From: Azoarcus olearius
GTDB lineage: Bacteria > Pseudomonadota > Gammaproteobacteria > Burkholderiales > Rhodocyclaceae
Assembly: GCF_001682385.1 (NCBI RefSeq)
Contig: NZ_CP016210.1
Location: 3,410,001 to 3,474,000, forward strand
DNA length: 64,000 nucleotides
Reading direction: 5' to 3'
Part shown: piece by piece, positions 10,439 to 23,170 of the stretch
How the letters are laid out: each line of letters opens with the position of its first letter
How positions within the stretch are numbered: the stretch's first letter is position 1
The notes under the pieces: model-generated
The model's database searches: none
The model's input: only the letters and a program-made list of their open reading frames with translations
Told to the model about the DNA's origin: nothing
Program-made: the position numbers and the translations under genes

Positions 10439-13320
10439 TCACGCGCCCACCGGCACCCCCACCCGCAACGCGCAGTACTTGAACTCCGGAATCTTGCCGA
10501 AGGGGTCCAGCGCTGGCTGGGTCAGCAGGTTGGCTGCGGCTTCCACGTAGCAGAAGGCCATGAACACCGAGCCCGGCTGCACGCCCTCGTCGGCGCGCGC
10601 TTCCAGTTCGATGTGGCCGCGCCGCGTCTCCAGCACCACGCGGCCGCCGGAAGCGACGCCGAGGCGGGCGAGATCGGCCGGATGCATGCCGCACCAGGGC
10701 ACCGGGTCGAGGGCGTCGAGCACATCGGCGCGGCGCGTCATCGAGCCGGTGTGCCAGTGCTCCAGCACGCGCCCGGTGATCAGCACCATCGGAAACTCGG
10801 AATCCGGCAGCTCGGCCGCTGGCAGCGGCGTCGCCGGCACGAAGCGGCCGCGGCCGCTGGCGGTGGGGAAATCCGCCTGGAACAGCACCGGCTGCGAGGG
10901 CTGGTCCACCGCCGCCTTGGGCGCCACTACCGCGCCCGCGTCCTCCAGCGCCGCCCAGGTGATGCCGGCATAGCTCGGCATCGCCCGCGTCAGTTCGGCG
11001 AACACCTCATGCGGGCCGGCGTAGTCCCAGGCCAGGCCGAGGCGCTGCGCCATCTGCTGGATGATCCACCAGTCCTGGCGCGCCTCGCCCGGCAGCGGCA
11101 GCGCCGGCCGCGCGAGTTGCACCAGGCGGTCGGTATTGGTGAAGCTGCCGGTCTTCTCGTACTGCGAGGACGCCGGCAGCACCACGTCGGCCAGCATCGC
11201 GGTTTCGGTCAGGAAGATGTCCTGCACCACCAGATGTTCCAGGTTGGCCAGGCCCTCGCGCGCATGGCCGAGGTCGGGGTCGGACATCGCCGGGTTCTCG
11301 CCCTCGATGTACATGCCGCGGATGCGCCCTGCGCAGGCGGCATCCATGATCTCGACCACGGTGAGGCCCGGCTCGGTCGGCAGCGGCTGGCCCCACAGCG
11401 CCTCGAAGCGGGCGCGCACTGCGGGGTCGGCCACCTTCTGGTAGTCGGGCAGCATCATCGGGATGAGCCCGGCGTCGGACGCCCCCTGCACGTTGTTCTG
11501 GCCGCGCAGCGGATGCAGGCCGGTGCCGGCGCGGCCGATCTGGCCGGTCATCAGCGCGAGCGCGATCAGGCAGCGCACGTTGTCGGTGCCGTGGGTGTGC
11601 TGCGACACGCCCATGCCCCAGAAGATGATCGAGTTCGGCCCACGGGCGTAGGCGCGCGCGACCTCGCGCACGGTGTCGGCCGCGATGCCGGTGATGGTCG
11701 CCATCCGCTCCGGCGGGTATTGCAGCGCCGCCTCGCGGAAGGCGTCGAAGCCCTCGGTGCGGCGGGCGATGAAGTCGGCATCGATCAGCCCTTCCTCGAT
11801 GATCACGCAGGCCATGGACAGCAGCAGCGCGACGTCCGCATCCGGGCGGAACTGCAGCACCCGCCAGGCGTGGCGGGCGAGCGGCGTCTGGCGCGGGTCC
11901 ATCATCACCAGCTTCATGCCGCGCTCGGCGGCGTTCTTGATGAAGCTCGCCGCCACCGGATGGTTGGCCGCCGGGTTGGCGCCGATGACGATGGCGAGGT
12001 CGGCGATCTCGACATCGCGCACCGGGTTGGAAACCGCGCCCGAGCCGATGCCTTCCAGCAGCGCCGCCACCGACGAGGCGTGGCACAGCCGGGTGCAGTG
12101 GTCGACGTTGTGGGTGCCGAAGCCGGTGCGCACCAGCTTCTGGAACAGATAGGCCTCCTCGTTGCTGCCCTTGGCCGAGCCGAACCCGGCCAGCGCCTGC
12201 GGCCCATGCTCACGCTTGATGCGCGCCAGCCCGCCGGCGGCGAAGTCCAGCGCCTCTTCCCAGCTCGCCTCGCGGAAGGCGGCGAGCGGATTGGCGGGGT
12301 CGAGGTTCACGCCCTTGGGGATGCCGGGCTTGCGGATCAGCGGCACGGTGAGGCGTTCGCGGTTGCGGCTGTAGCTGAAACCGTAGCGGCCCTTGACGCA
12401 CAGCCGCCCGGCATTGGCGGGGCCGTCGCGGCCTTCGGCGAAGACGATCTTCTGGGAAGCGCCCTCGCCGGCAACGTGGTAGGTGACCTGGCAACCGACG
12501 CCGCAGTAGGGGCAGAGGGAGTGGATCTGGCGGGTGGGGGTGTAGGTGGCCTGCTCTCTTTCCTTCAAATGGGAGCGAGAAGGCAAAGACTGTAGGGATG
12601 GACCGATATTCTCCCTCCCCTTCAAGGGGAGGGTTGGGGTGGGGATGGGGTTAGGCGCACTCGCATCTCCACCGTCCACCGCATGGAACAGGCTCAACGA
12701 CAACGCCGGCGCCAGCGCCCCCGTCGGACAGGCCTGCACGCACTCTCCGCAGCCCACGCAGGTCGAGGTCCCCATCCCCACGTCCAGATCGAACACGATC
12801 TTCGATTCCGCCCCGCGATGCGCATAGCCGATCACGTCGTTCACCTGGATCTCGCGGCAGGCGCGCAGGCAGCGGTTGCACTGGATGCAGGCGGCGAGGT
12901 TCACCGCGATGCCGGGGTGGCTGGTGTCGGCCACTGGCTGTTCGCGCGGCGCGAAGCGGCTGTCGCCGACACCGAGCTGCTCGCACCAGTAGGCCAGTTC
13001 CGAATCCGCCTTTTCGGCTTCAACCGGCACATCGGCGCGCAGCAGCTCCAGCACCATGCGCTGCGAGGCGCGCGCCCGACTGCTGGCGCTCTGCACCTTC
13101 ATGCCGGGCTTGGGCGCGCGGCAGCAGGACGGCGCCAGCACGCGCTCGCCGTCGATCTCGACCACGCAGGCGCGGCAGTTGCCGTCGGCGCGCAGGCCGT
13201 CGGTGTAGCACAGGTGGGGGATGTCCACGCCGGCGCGGCGGGCGGCGAGCAGGATGGATTCGCCGGGGGCGGCGTCCACCGCGCGGCCGTCGAGTTCGAA
13301 GGTAATGGTGTCGGGGGCGT

Positions 13321-13324
<4 letters not shown>
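10439..13324 (-). CDS. fdhA: NAD-type formate dehydrogenase, molybdopterin catalytic subunit
   Basis: 961 aa from ATG 13324, overlapping the stop of the upstream subunit gene by four bases. N-terminal [2Fe-2S] domain (Cys39, 50, 53, 67 region), [4Fe-4S] ferredoxin motifs CIQCNRCLRAC (146-156) and CVGCGECVQACPTG (189-202), the CPYCGVGC cluster motif (271-278), then the molybdopterin domains with HCTRLCHA (409-416), whose Cys probably binds Mo; no Sec codon. It oxidises formate to CO2. Odd feature: between the ferredoxin and Mo domains, about residues 205-267 are extra, and residues 224-239 (NPIPTPTLPLKGREN) are encoded by an in-frame copy of the dispersed repeat. BoxC releases formate, so this enzyme may serve the nearby box pathway. 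Confidence 0.88.
12545..12653. repeat. Copy of the dispersed repeat inside the fdhA coding sequence
   Basis: 12611-12653 is a full G-rich arm (CCCCTTCAAGGGGAGGG followed by GGGGTGGGGATGGGG), nearly identical to intergenic copies. A degenerate core lies at about 12545-12585 (TTTCCTTCAAATGGGAG). It keeps the fdhA frame open and encodes a linker between two domains. Confidence 0.85.
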
Positions 13325-15036
<1,712 letters not shown>

Positions 15037-15479
15037 GCTTTTGGTCCGTTGTTGCGGGATGGGCGGTGCTTCAGCGGGAACGGGGCTTTGAGGGTCTGAG
15101 AGCAGATAGCGCTGTGCCGCCGGAACCGCAAAACATTCAAGGGGGTGAAGCAGGGGGTCCCGGCAAGCGTCGCTGCCACCTGCTGAACAGCGAAGCGAAG
15201 GCGCCGGAGCACGCCTGATTTTGCCCCCTCCCCTTCAAGGGGAGGGCTGGGGTGGGGATGGGTCTTGGTGCAAGCTGAACCCACACCCATCCCCCTCCTA
15301 ACCAGTAGTCTCGGCTTCGCCTCGCCGCTCCGCCGGCATCGAGCAGTGCTCGATGAAACCCCGGCTACGCCCCCCTTGAAGGGGGAGGGACAAAAACAAC
15401 GGGCTGTGCTCCTACGCAATTGCATCCGCACCAGCCACGTCTTTCTCCCCGCCCCAGCTACAGCAAGCCCCTAACCCCC
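15037..15479. other. Gene-free region upstream of fdhB
   Basis: 443 bases. 15037-15220 should carry the fdh promoter on the minus strand, but no clear boxes were found. The remainder is a full copy of the dispersed repeat (listed separately). Any fdh transcript would start close to this element. Confidence 0.5.
15224..15390. repeat. Dispersed G-rich palindromic repeat, full composite copy
   Basis: Left arm CCCCTTCAAGGGGAGGG plus G-tracts (15229-15263), short unique spacer, inverted C-rich arm (from about 15284), then the second module with a CTCGCCGCTCCGCCGGC hairpin, a CGAGCAGTGCTCG palindrome and the closing CCCCCTTGAAGGGGGAGGG. Confidence 0.85.
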
Positions 15480-17006
15480 TCAAAGCAACCCCCGCCTCCC
15501 GTAAGCCCGCCGCTGAATCAGCGGCGACAGCCGATATCGTTCCTCGCCATAGTGCGCGCGCAGATTCGTCAGCACCCGCGCCACGAAATCCACACCCAGC
15601 CGGTCCGCCCAGGCCAGCGGGCCTTCCGGGTAATTGGTGCCGTAGCGCATCGCGGTGTCGATGTCGGCCGCGCTGCCGATGCCCTGCACCACGCCGTCCG
15701 CCGCTTCGTTGGCCAGCATGCAGACGGTGCGCAGCGCCACCAGGCCGGCGACGTCGTCCAGCCGGCTGACGGCGATGCCGGCCGCCTGCAGCGTGCCGAC
15801 GACCAGTTGCCAGGCTTCCTCGCCGCACTGGTCGGCGCGCGCCAAGGCGATGCGCGGCGTGGTGGCGTAGTCGCGGGCGAGGTCGAACAGCACCAGGTCG
15901 GGCGTGCCTTCCTCGGCGGCGCGGTGGGTCGCGGTGCGGCCGTCGGACATCAGCAGGCGGGCATCGCCGATCAGCAGTTCGCCGCCGTGCGAGGGCGCGC
16001 CGGCGCAGTGTTCGATCGGAATGCCGGCGGCTTCCAGCCGGGCCAGCAGCGGCGCGGCGACGCCGAGGTCGCCGCTCACCGACACCGCCTTCGCCGGCGC
16101 GGCGTGCGGCTCCACCAGCGGCTGCGGCTTGTCTGCGCCATCGTGGTAGTCGTAGAAGCCCTGCCCGCTCTTGCGGCCGAGGCGGCCGGCCAGGGTCAGT
16201 TCCTGCTGGATCAGGCTGGGGGTGAAGCGCTTGTCGCCGAAATAGGCGTCGAACACCGAGCGCGTCACCGCGTAATTCACGTCGTGGCCGATCAGGTCCA
16301 TCAGCTCGAACGGGCCCATCGGGAAGTTGCAGGCTTCGCGCATGATTGCGTCCAGCGTCGCCGGGGTGGCGGCGCGTTCGGCCAGCACCCGCAGCGCTTC
16401 GGCGTAGTAGGGCCGCGCGACGCGATTGACGATGAAGCCGGGGGTGGAGGTGGCGTGCACCGGTACCTTGCCCCAGGACTTGGCGGTGTCGTACAGCGTG
16501 GCGGCGACCGCCGGATCGGTGGCCAGCCCGGAGACGATCTCCACCAGCGCCATGCGCGGCGCCGGGTTGAAGAAGTGCAGGCCGGCCAGTTGCTGGGGCC
16601 GCGCCAGCACCGAACCCATCGCGGTGATCGACAGCGACGAGGTGTTGGTGGCGAGGATGGCGCCGCTGCCGACCATTTCCTCCAGCTGGCGGAACAGCTT
16701 CTGCTTGATTTCGAGGTTCTCGACGATGGCCTCGATCAGCAGGCCGGCGTCGGCCAGGTCCTCGATGCGGCTGGTCGGCTGCACCCGGGCCAGCGTCGCC
16801 TCGCAATCGGCCTCGGAGAGCTTGCCCTTGCCGACGAGAAAGCGCAGGTCCTTCTCGATGCCGGCCTTGCCGCGCGCAACCGCCTCGGCGTTCATGTCGT
16901 ACAGATAGACGGTGTGCCCGGCGCGCGCGGCGACGTGGGCGATGCCGCTACCCATGGCGCCGGCGCCGACCACGGCGACCTTGATGGAGTGAGCGAGTGC
17001 GGCCAT
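15480..17006 (-). CDS. paaH-like: 3-hydroxyacyl-CoA dehydrogenase (3-hydroxyadipyl-CoA type)
   Basis: 508 aa. Rossmann motif GAGAMGSGIA at residues 14-23, NTSSLSI and HFFNPAPRM typical of the family, then two C-terminal dehydrogenase domains (about 190-290 and 400-500). The duplicated C-terminal domain and length match PaaH/PaaC, which oxidises 3-hydroxyadipyl-CoA to 3-oxoadipyl-CoA with NAD+. In box-pathway organisms this step follows BoxD and precedes the thiolase. It lies at the downstream end of a minus-strand group containing rubredoxin, a quinone reductase, a hydratase and a thioesterase. Confidence 0.85.
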   Translation of the reverse strand: MAALAHSIKVAVVGAGAMGSGIAHVAARAGHTVYLYDMNAEAVARGKAGIEKDLRFLVGKGKLSEADCEATLARVQPTSRIEDLADAGLLIEAIVENLEIKQKLFRQLEEMVGSGAILATNTSSLSITAMGSVLARPQQLAGLHFFNPAPRMALVEIVSGLATDPAVAATLYDTAKSWGKVPVHATSTPGFIVNRVARPYYAEALRVLAERAATPATLDAIMREACNFPMGPFELMDLIGHDVNYAVTRSVFDAYFGDKRFTPSLIQQELTLAGRLGRKSGQGFYDYHDGADKPQPLVEPHAAPAKAVSVSGDLGVAAPLLARLEAAGIPIEHCAGAPSHGGELLIGDARLLMSDGRTATHRAAEEGTPDLVLFDLARDYATTPRIALARADQCGEEAWQLVVGTLQAAGIAVSRLDDVAGLVALRTVCMLANEAADGVVQGIGSAADIDTAMRYGTNYPEGPLAWADRLGVDFVARVLTNLRAHYGEERYRLSPLIQRRAYGRRGLL

Positions 17007-17070
17007 GCGGAAGATTCCTTATGCGGTTCGGATCGATCGGAAGCGCGCACCGGAGTGCGCCGCCGCCAAT

Positions 17071-17238
17071 TTATTCCGGGTTGTATTGCATCCAGTTGGA
17101 CTTCGGCGTGCCGCATTCCGGGCAGACGAAATTCTCCGGCACGTCTTCCCACGCCGTGCCGGCAGCGATGCCTTCGTCGGGCAGGCCGGTCTCTTCGTTG
17201 TAGGGGAAATAGCAGGCGCTGCACTGGTATTGAGCCAT
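17071..17238 (-). CDS. Rubredoxin
   Basis: 55 aa. Two iron-binding pairs, CSAC at the N-terminus and CPECG near the end, with the usual ENFVCPECG context, so one Fe(Cys)4 site. The residues after the first pair (YFPY) differ from the common GY(I/V)Y. The start follows GGAGAACG. Located between a quinone-reductase-like gene and the 3-hydroxyacyl-CoA dehydrogenase; it probably acts as a small electron carrier. Partner unknown. Confidence 0.88.
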   Translation of the reverse strand: MAQYQCSACYFPYNEETGLPDEGIAAGTAWEDVPENFVCPECGTPKSNWMQYNPE

Positions 17239-17294
17239 GGTCGTTCTCCGTTGGGCCGGGGGGCCGTGTGTATCGGTGTTGTAGTGAGGTAAAG

Positions 17295-18275
17295 CTATTG
17301 CTGCGGCAGCACGATGAGCTTGCCCGCGACCTGGCGGCCGGCGAGCGCGCGCATCGCATCCACCGCGCCGCCCAGACCGCAGGCGGCGGTGACCGGCGGC
17401 CGCAAGCGGCCGTCGGCAAAACAGTCGAGCACCGCCGCCACCTGGCGCGCGGCCTCCTGCGGCTCGCGCCGCATCAGCTCGTCCCAGAACACGCCCAATG
17501 CCTCGCAGCCCTTCAGCAGCAGCAGGTTGGCGGGAATGCGCGGGATCTCGCCGGCGGCGAAGCCGATGATCAGCACCCGGCCGCGCCAGGCGGTGGCGCG
17601 CAGCGCGGCCTCGGTGTAGGCGCCGCCCACCACGTCGACGACGATGTCGGCACCCTGTCCGCCGGTGGCGGCCTTGACCGCGTCCTTGAGGTCGGCGGCG
17701 GTGTAATCGATGAGCACGTCGGCGCCGTGTTCGCGGCACAGCGCCAGGCGTTCCGCGCTGCCGGCGGCGGCGATCACCCGCGCGCCGGCAGCCTTGGCGA
17801 TCTGTACCGCGGCCAGCCCGACGCCGCCGGCGGCGCCGAGCACCAGCACGTTTTCGCCGGCCTGGATGCGGGCGCGGTCGTGCAGGCCGAACCAGGCGGT
17901 GCCGTAGGTCACCAGCCCGGCGGCGGCGGCCTCGAAGCCCACCGCATCCGGCAACGGCCAGGTCTGGCTGGCCTTGGCGCGGCACAGTTCGGCATAGCCG
18001 CCGTAAGAGGTGAAGGCGCACACGCGGTCGCCCGGCCGCACATGGCTGACGCCCTCGCCCACCGCCGCGACCCTGCCGGCCACTTCGCCGCCGGGCGAAA
18101 ACGGCGCCGCCGGCTTCACCTGGTATTTACCCTGCACGATCAGGGTGTCGTAGAAGTTGATGCCGGCCGCGGAGACGCGGATGACGACTTCGCCGGCCGC
18201 GGGCCGGGGGTCGGGCAGTTCGCCGACCTGCAGGGCGTCGAGCGGGGCGAATTCCTGGCAGACGAGTGCGCGCAT
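17295..18275 (-). CDS. NADPH:quinone oxidoreductase-like MDR family protein
   Basis: 326 aa. Zinc-independent medium-chain reductase: N-terminal GroES-like part (AAGINFYDTLIVQGKY), nucleotide motif GAAGGVGLAAVQIAK around residue 147, and the family signature GGVGLAA. No zinc-ligand cysteines in the expected positions. Probably reduces quinones or enoyl compounds with NADPH. It is followed after 56 bases by the rubredoxin gene and preceded by the hydratase gene after 16 bases, suggesting one transcript. Confidence 0.8.
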   Translation of the reverse strand: MRALVCQEFAPLDALQVGELPDPRPAAGEVVIRVSAAGINFYDTLIVQGKYQVKPAAPFSPGGEVAGRVAAVGEGVSHVRPGDRVCAFTSYGGYAELCRAKASQTWPLPDAVGFEAAAAGLVTYGTAWFGLHDRARIQAGENVLVLGAAGGVGLAAVQIAKAAGARVIAAAGSAERLALCREHGADVLIDYTAADLKDAVKAATGGQGADIVVDVVGGAYTEAALRATAWRGRVLIIGFAAGEIPRIPANLLLLKGCEALGVFWDELMRREPQEAARQVAAVLDCFADGRLRPPVTAACGLGGAVDAMRALAGRQVAGKLIVLPQQ

Positions 18276-18291
18276 GGTCGATCTCCCGGGT

Positions 18292-19107
18292 TCAGAACGG
18301 CGCGTTGGGCGGAAACACCGCCGGCCGGCGCTCGCGCACGGCGGCGAGGCCTTCGCGCACTTCGGGGCCGGTGAAGCCGAGCATTTCCAGCGCCACCGAG
18401 TTGTCGAAGATCGGCCCGGCCTGGCGCAGCCAGTTGTTGAGGCTGTGCTTGGTCCAGCGCAGCGCGCTCTGCGGCCCGGCGGCGAGCTTGTTGGCGATCT
18501 CCAGCGCGCTGTCCATCAGCGCGTCGGCCTCCACCGCCATCGACACCAGGCCGATGCGCTCGGCTTCCTCGCCGGAGATTTCATTGGAGAGCAGCAGGTG
18601 CAGCTTGGCCTTGGCCATGCCGCACAAGAGCGGCCAGATCATCGCGGCGTGATCACCCGCGGCGACGCCGAGGCGGGTGTGGCCGTCGATCAGGCGGGCG
18701 TTCTTGGCGGCGATGGAGATGTCCGCCATCAGCGCCACCGCGAGGCCGCCGCCGACTGCCGGACCGTTGATCGCGGAGACGATGATCTTGGAGCAGTTGA
18801 TCATGTTGTACACGATGTCGCGCGCCTCCTTCCAGACGCGGGCGCGGTGCTCGAAGCTCTCCACCATGTCGCCGACCAGTTCCAGCGTGCCGCCAGCGGA
18901 AAAGCCCTTGGCCTGGCCGCGCACGATCACCACCGAGATGTCCGGGTCGCGGTCGATGTCGCGCCAGATGTCGGCGAGTTCGCCGTGCCCGGCGTGGTCG
19001 GCCGCCGGCAATTTGCCATCGCGGCCCATGACGAGTTCGACGACGCCGCGTTCGTGGCGGACGATTTCGAGGCTGGTGTAGCGGCTGTAGTCCATGCGGG
19101 CGCTCAC
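18292..19107 (-). CDS. Enoyl-CoA hydratase/isomerase family protein
   Basis: 271 aa crotonase-fold protein. Oxyanion-hole segments [12 protein letters not shown] and [16 protein letters not shown] are present. It starts inside the stop of the thioesterase gene (ATGA overlap at 19104-19107), so the two are translationally coupled. In this benzoate-centred group it is a good candidate for hydration of 2,3-didehydroadipyl-CoA or a related ring-opening product. A role in another CoA-ester pathway cannot be excluded. Confidence 0.8.
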   Translation of the reverse strand: MSARMDYSRYTSLEIVRHERGVVELVMGRDGKLPAADHAGHGELADIWRDIDRDPDISVVIVRGQAKGFSAGGTLELVGDMVESFEHRARVWKEARDIVYNMINCSKIIVSAINGPAVGGGLAVALMADISIAAKNARLIDGHTRLGVAAGDHAAMIWPLLCGMAKAKLHLLLSNEISGEEAERIGLVSMAVEADALMDSALEIANKLAAGPQSALRWTKHSLNNWLRQAGPIFDNSVALEMLGFTGPEVREGLAAVRERRPAVFPPNAPF

Positions 19108-19529
19108 TTCTGTTCCGGTTGTTTCAGGTAGGCGACGAACTTCGGCCGCCAGAATTCTTCGGTGATCGGCACCGGGCGCAGCTTGTCGATGTCGGCGAGC
19201 ACGATCTTGAGCCGCCCGCGCACCCGCAGCTGCTCGCCGGCGAAGGCGCCGATCTCCAGCTGCAGCGAGGCGTTGCCGATCTCCACCACCTGCAGGCGGA
19301 AGGTCAGCAGGTCGCCGTAGCGCGAGGGCGCGAGGTACTCGACCTCGAGCTTCACCATCGGGATGCCGAGGCGCATGTCTTCGTGCAGGGTGTGGAAGGA
19401 CACCCCGAGGCCGTCGGCGAACCAGTCCTCGACGACCTCGTTGAAGAGTTCGACGTAGCGCGGGTAGAACACGATGCCGGCAGGATCACAGTGGGCGAAG
19501 CGGATGCGTTTGGGGCGGTCGTAGGTCAT
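19104..19529 (-). CDS. Hotdog-fold acyl-CoA thioesterase
   Basis: 141 aa. The N-terminal signature RFAHCDPAGIVFYPRYVE matches the 4-hydroxybenzoyl-CoA thioesterase/YbgC family, with Asp in HCDPAG as the presumed catalytic residue. A benzoyl-CoA thioesterase has been described in the benzoate cluster of Azoarcus evansii, thought to protect free CoA; this gene is a likely counterpart given its setting. The substrate is not proven by sequence. It overlaps the downstream hydratase by four bases. Confidence 0.82.
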   Translation of the reverse strand: MTYDRPKRIRFAHCDPAGIVFYPRYVELFNEVVEDWFADGLGVSFHTLHEDMRLGIPMVKLEVEYLAPSRYGDLLTFRLQVVEIGNASLQLEIGAFAGEQLRVRGRLKIVLADIDKLRPVPITEEFWRPKFVAYLKQPEQK

Positions 19530-19579
19530 GGTTCTTTGTTCGGTCGACTCAACTCGTACGGTTAAGAGACGGTTCTTGT

Positions 19580-19788
19580 CCCCTCCCCTTCAAGGGGAGG
19601 GTTAGGGTGGGGATGGGGTCGGGTTCAGCGAGCACCGTCTAAACCCCATCCCCACCCCCGCCCTCCCCTTGAAGGGGAGGGAGTAAAAACAGGCCCGCCC
19701 GGGAGCCTTCGCTGCGCTCCGTCGTTCGGCCGGCGGCGAGCATGCTCGCCGAAACCCCAGCCTCACCCCCTTGAAGGGGAGGGAGTAC
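19580..19788. repeat. Dispersed G-rich palindromic repeat, full composite copy
   Basis: Left arm 19580-19620, a 25-bp unique spacer, right inverted arm 19641-19684, then the second module with GGCGAGCATGCTCGCC and the closing CCCCCTTGAAGGGGAGGGAG at 19766-19785. Lies between the hydrolase stop (19812) and the thioesterase start (19529) on the minus strand, i.e. within a co-oriented gene series. Confidence 0.9.
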
Positions 19789-19811
19789 AGCCCCCAGGAG
19801 CTGAACCGCAT

Positions 19812-20582
19812 TCACTCCACCACCCTCTCCACAAACTCCACCACTGCATCGATCACCGCCTGGGGCTGGTCCTTGTGCGGGGAATGCCGGCAGTCGGCCA
19901 GCTTCACCAGCTCCACATCCTTGGCCCCGCGGGCGATGCGGTCGATCTGGTCCATCGTGCCGTACTCGTCGTCCTCGCCCTGGATCGCCATCACCGGCAC
20001 CGCGATGCGCGGCAGGTATTCCTCGATGTTCCAGGCGCGGAAGTCCGGGTGCAGCCAGATGTCGTTCCAGCCGCGGAACACCGCATCTACGTCGTTGTGG
20101 TACTTGCCCAGCCGGGCCGGCAGGTCGGTGGTGGTCCAGGCGACCTTCGCCTGGGCGATGCTGCTGACCGAGATGTCTTCCACCAGCACGTGCGGCGCCA
20201 TCGCGATCACGCCGGCGAGCGGGGTGTCGGTGCCGCCGGCGCAGATCAGCGCGATCGAGCCGCCGTCGGAATGGCCGAACAGGATGGGCCGCTCGAGGTC
20301 GAGTTCGGCCAGCAGCGCCGGCAGCACCGCCAGGCCTTCGTCGTGCATGTAGCCCACCGCGCGCGGCAGCACCGCGGGGTCGGAGCGGCCGTAGCCGGCG
20401 CGCGAATAGACCACCGCCTCGCAGCCGGTGGCGTCGGCCACCTTCTGCGGGAAGTCGCGCCACATCGACACCGAGCCGAGGCCTTCGTGCAGGAAGACGA
20501 TGGCCGGCGCGCCCTCGCGCGGATGGGCCGAGGGGAGGCGGACGTATTCGAGGCGGGTGCCATTGATGGTGACCGTTTTCAT
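19812..20582 (-). CDS. Alpha/beta hydrolase
   Basis: 256 aa. HEGLGSVSMW gives the oxyanion-loop region, GHSDGGSIAL the nucleophile elbow with Ser, and DCRHSPHKD near residue 233 the catalytic His region; Asp is likely in QGEDDEYGT. Substrate unknown; in this setting it could hydrolyse a lactone or CoA-ester side product of the benzoate pathway. It follows the livF gene by 12 bases, so it is probably co-transcribed with the transporter. Confidence 0.8.
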   Translation of the reverse strand: MKTVTINGTRLEYVRLPSAHPREGAPAIVFLHEGLGSVSMWRDFPQKVADATGCEAVVYSRAGYGRSDPAVLPRAVGYMHDEGLAVLPALLAELDLERPILFGHSDGGSIALICAGGTDTPLAGVIAMAPHVLVEDISVSSIAQAKVAWTTTDLPARLGKYHNDVDAVFRGWNDIWLHPDFRAWNIEEYLPRIAVPVMAIQGEDDEYGTMDQIDRIARGAKDVELVKLADCRHSPHKDQPQAVIDAVVEFVERVVE

Positions 20583-20594
20583 CTCAGTGCCCGC

Positions 20595-21384
20595 TCACAC
20601 GCCAAGGTGCTTCTGGATCAGCTCGGGGTTGTTGCGCACCTCCTCGCTGGGGCCGTCGAACACCACCTGCCCTTTCACCAGGATCATCGAGCGGTCGGTG
20701 ATCGCGGTGACCGCGGCGTGGTTCTTGTCCACCACCACGGTGGCGATGCCGCTGTCGCGGATCTCGCGGATCACCCGCCAGATCTCGCGCACGATCAGCG
20801 GCGCCAGGCCCTCGGTGGCCTCGTCGAGGATCAGCAGGTCGGGGTTGGTCATCAGCGCGCGGCCGATGGTGAGCATCTGCTGCTCGCCGCCGGAGAGCTG
20901 GCCGCCGCCGTTGTTGATGCGCTCGGCCAGCCGCGGGAAGGTGTGCATCACCCGGTCGAAGGTCCAGTCGCGCTGGCCTTCCACCCCGGCGCGCGCCGCC
21001 ATGTTGAGGTTTTCGCGCACCGACAGGTTGGGGAAGATGCCGCGGCCTTCGGGCACGTAGGCGATGCCGAGGCGGGCGATCTTGTAGGTGGGGCCGCCGG
21101 TCATGCGCTGGCCGCGCACCAGCACGCCGCCGGCGCGCGGATTGACGAAGCCGAGCATGGTGCGGATCAGCGTGGTCTTGCCCATGCCGTTGCGGCCCAT
21201 CAGGCCCAGCGCCTCGCCCTTGCGGATGTGGAAGTTCACCCCGTGCAGGATGTGGCTGGCGCCGTAGTAGGTGTGCAGGCCGATCGCCTCGATCAGCAGT
21301 TCGCGGCCGTCCTCGGCCGCGGCGGTCTGGGCGCCCTCCACCAGCGGCTGGGCGGCGGTGGCGCGCCCGCTGTCCATCGTCATC

Positions 21385-21392
<8 letters not shown>
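20595..21392 (-). CDS. livF: Branched-chain/aromatic acid ABC transporter ATP-binding protein
   Basis: 265 aa. Walker A GRNGMGKTT, signature LSGGEQQ, Walker B LLILDEATEGL: LivF-type ATPase. Start at ATG 21392 overlaps the livG stop by eight bases; a longer start at 21410 is also possible. The full liv set beside benzoate-CoA ligase and the box genes suggests benzoate or another aromatic acid as substrate. Confidence 0.88.
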
Positions 21393-22183
<791 letters not shown>

Positions 22184-22191
<8 letters not shown>

Positions 22192-23164
22192 GGATGCGCT
22201 CCTCCTTGAACTTCTTGTAGAGCCTGCGCGGCAGCGCCGACAGGCCGCCCGGCATGAACAGCACCGCGGCGACGATGACGCCGCCCATCAGCAGCTGCCA
22301 GTGCTTGGTCCAGCCGGAGAAGACCTCCTGCAGGCCGATGAAGGCGAAGGCGCCGAGCACCGCCCCAACCAGGTTGCCCATACCGCCCAGGATCACCATC
22401 ATCAGCACGTTGCCGGACTGGTGCCACGACAGGTATTCCGGCGTCACGAAACCGAACAGCACGCCGTACAGGAAGCCCGCCACGCCGGCCAGCGCGCCGG
22501 CCACGGTGAAGGCGGCCAGCTTGTAGCGGAAGGTGGCGTAGCCCAGCGACTGCATGCGGTGCTCGTTGCTGCGGATGCCGACCAGCACCTTGCCGAAGGG
22601 CGAGCGCAGCAGCAGCGTGAGGAAGGCGAACACCAGCACCAGCATGCCGACGATGAAGTAGTACATGTGCATCGGCTCGTTGAGGTCGAACGGCGCCCAG
22701 CCGGCGATCGCCGCATCCGGCTTGAAGTTGATGTAGATGCCGTCCGACCCGCCGCCGAGCGCGGTGTCGTGGAAGACGTAGTACGCCATCTGGGCGAAGG
22801 CGAGCGTCACCATGATGAAGTAGATGCCCTTGGTCCTCAGCACGAAGAGGCCGATCACGAAGGCCGCCAGCGCCGCGCCCAGCACCGACGCCGGCAGCGC
22901 GATCCACAGGTTGGCGGGGTCGTACTTCGGCGTCAGCAGCGCCACCGCGTAGGCGGCGATGCCGAAATAGGCGGCGTGCCCCAGGCTGACCAGCCCGGTG
23001 AAGCCGACCAGCAGGTCCAGGCTCATGGCGAAGATCGCCATCACCAGCACCTTGGCCACCATCTCGGTATAGAAGGCGGAGCCCACCAGCGGAAAGGCGA
23101 GCAGCGCGGCGAGCACCACCACCTTGGCGACCATCAAGCCGCGCGAATTGGTTTGCGGATTCAT
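22184..23164 (-). CDS. livM: Branched-chain/aromatic acid ABC transporter permease
   Basis: 326 aa with about eight to ten hydrophobic segments and the typical LivM central region (GIRSNEHRMQSLGY). Inner membrane. Six bases separate it from livH upstream and it overlaps livG downstream. Confidence 0.88.
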
Positions 23165-23170
23165 TGCGCC

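Noticed and set aside
12611-12653. fdhA as a pseudogene because of the repeat
   Set aside because: The frame is intact through the repeat and all cofactor motifs are present; a tolerated insertion is more likely.
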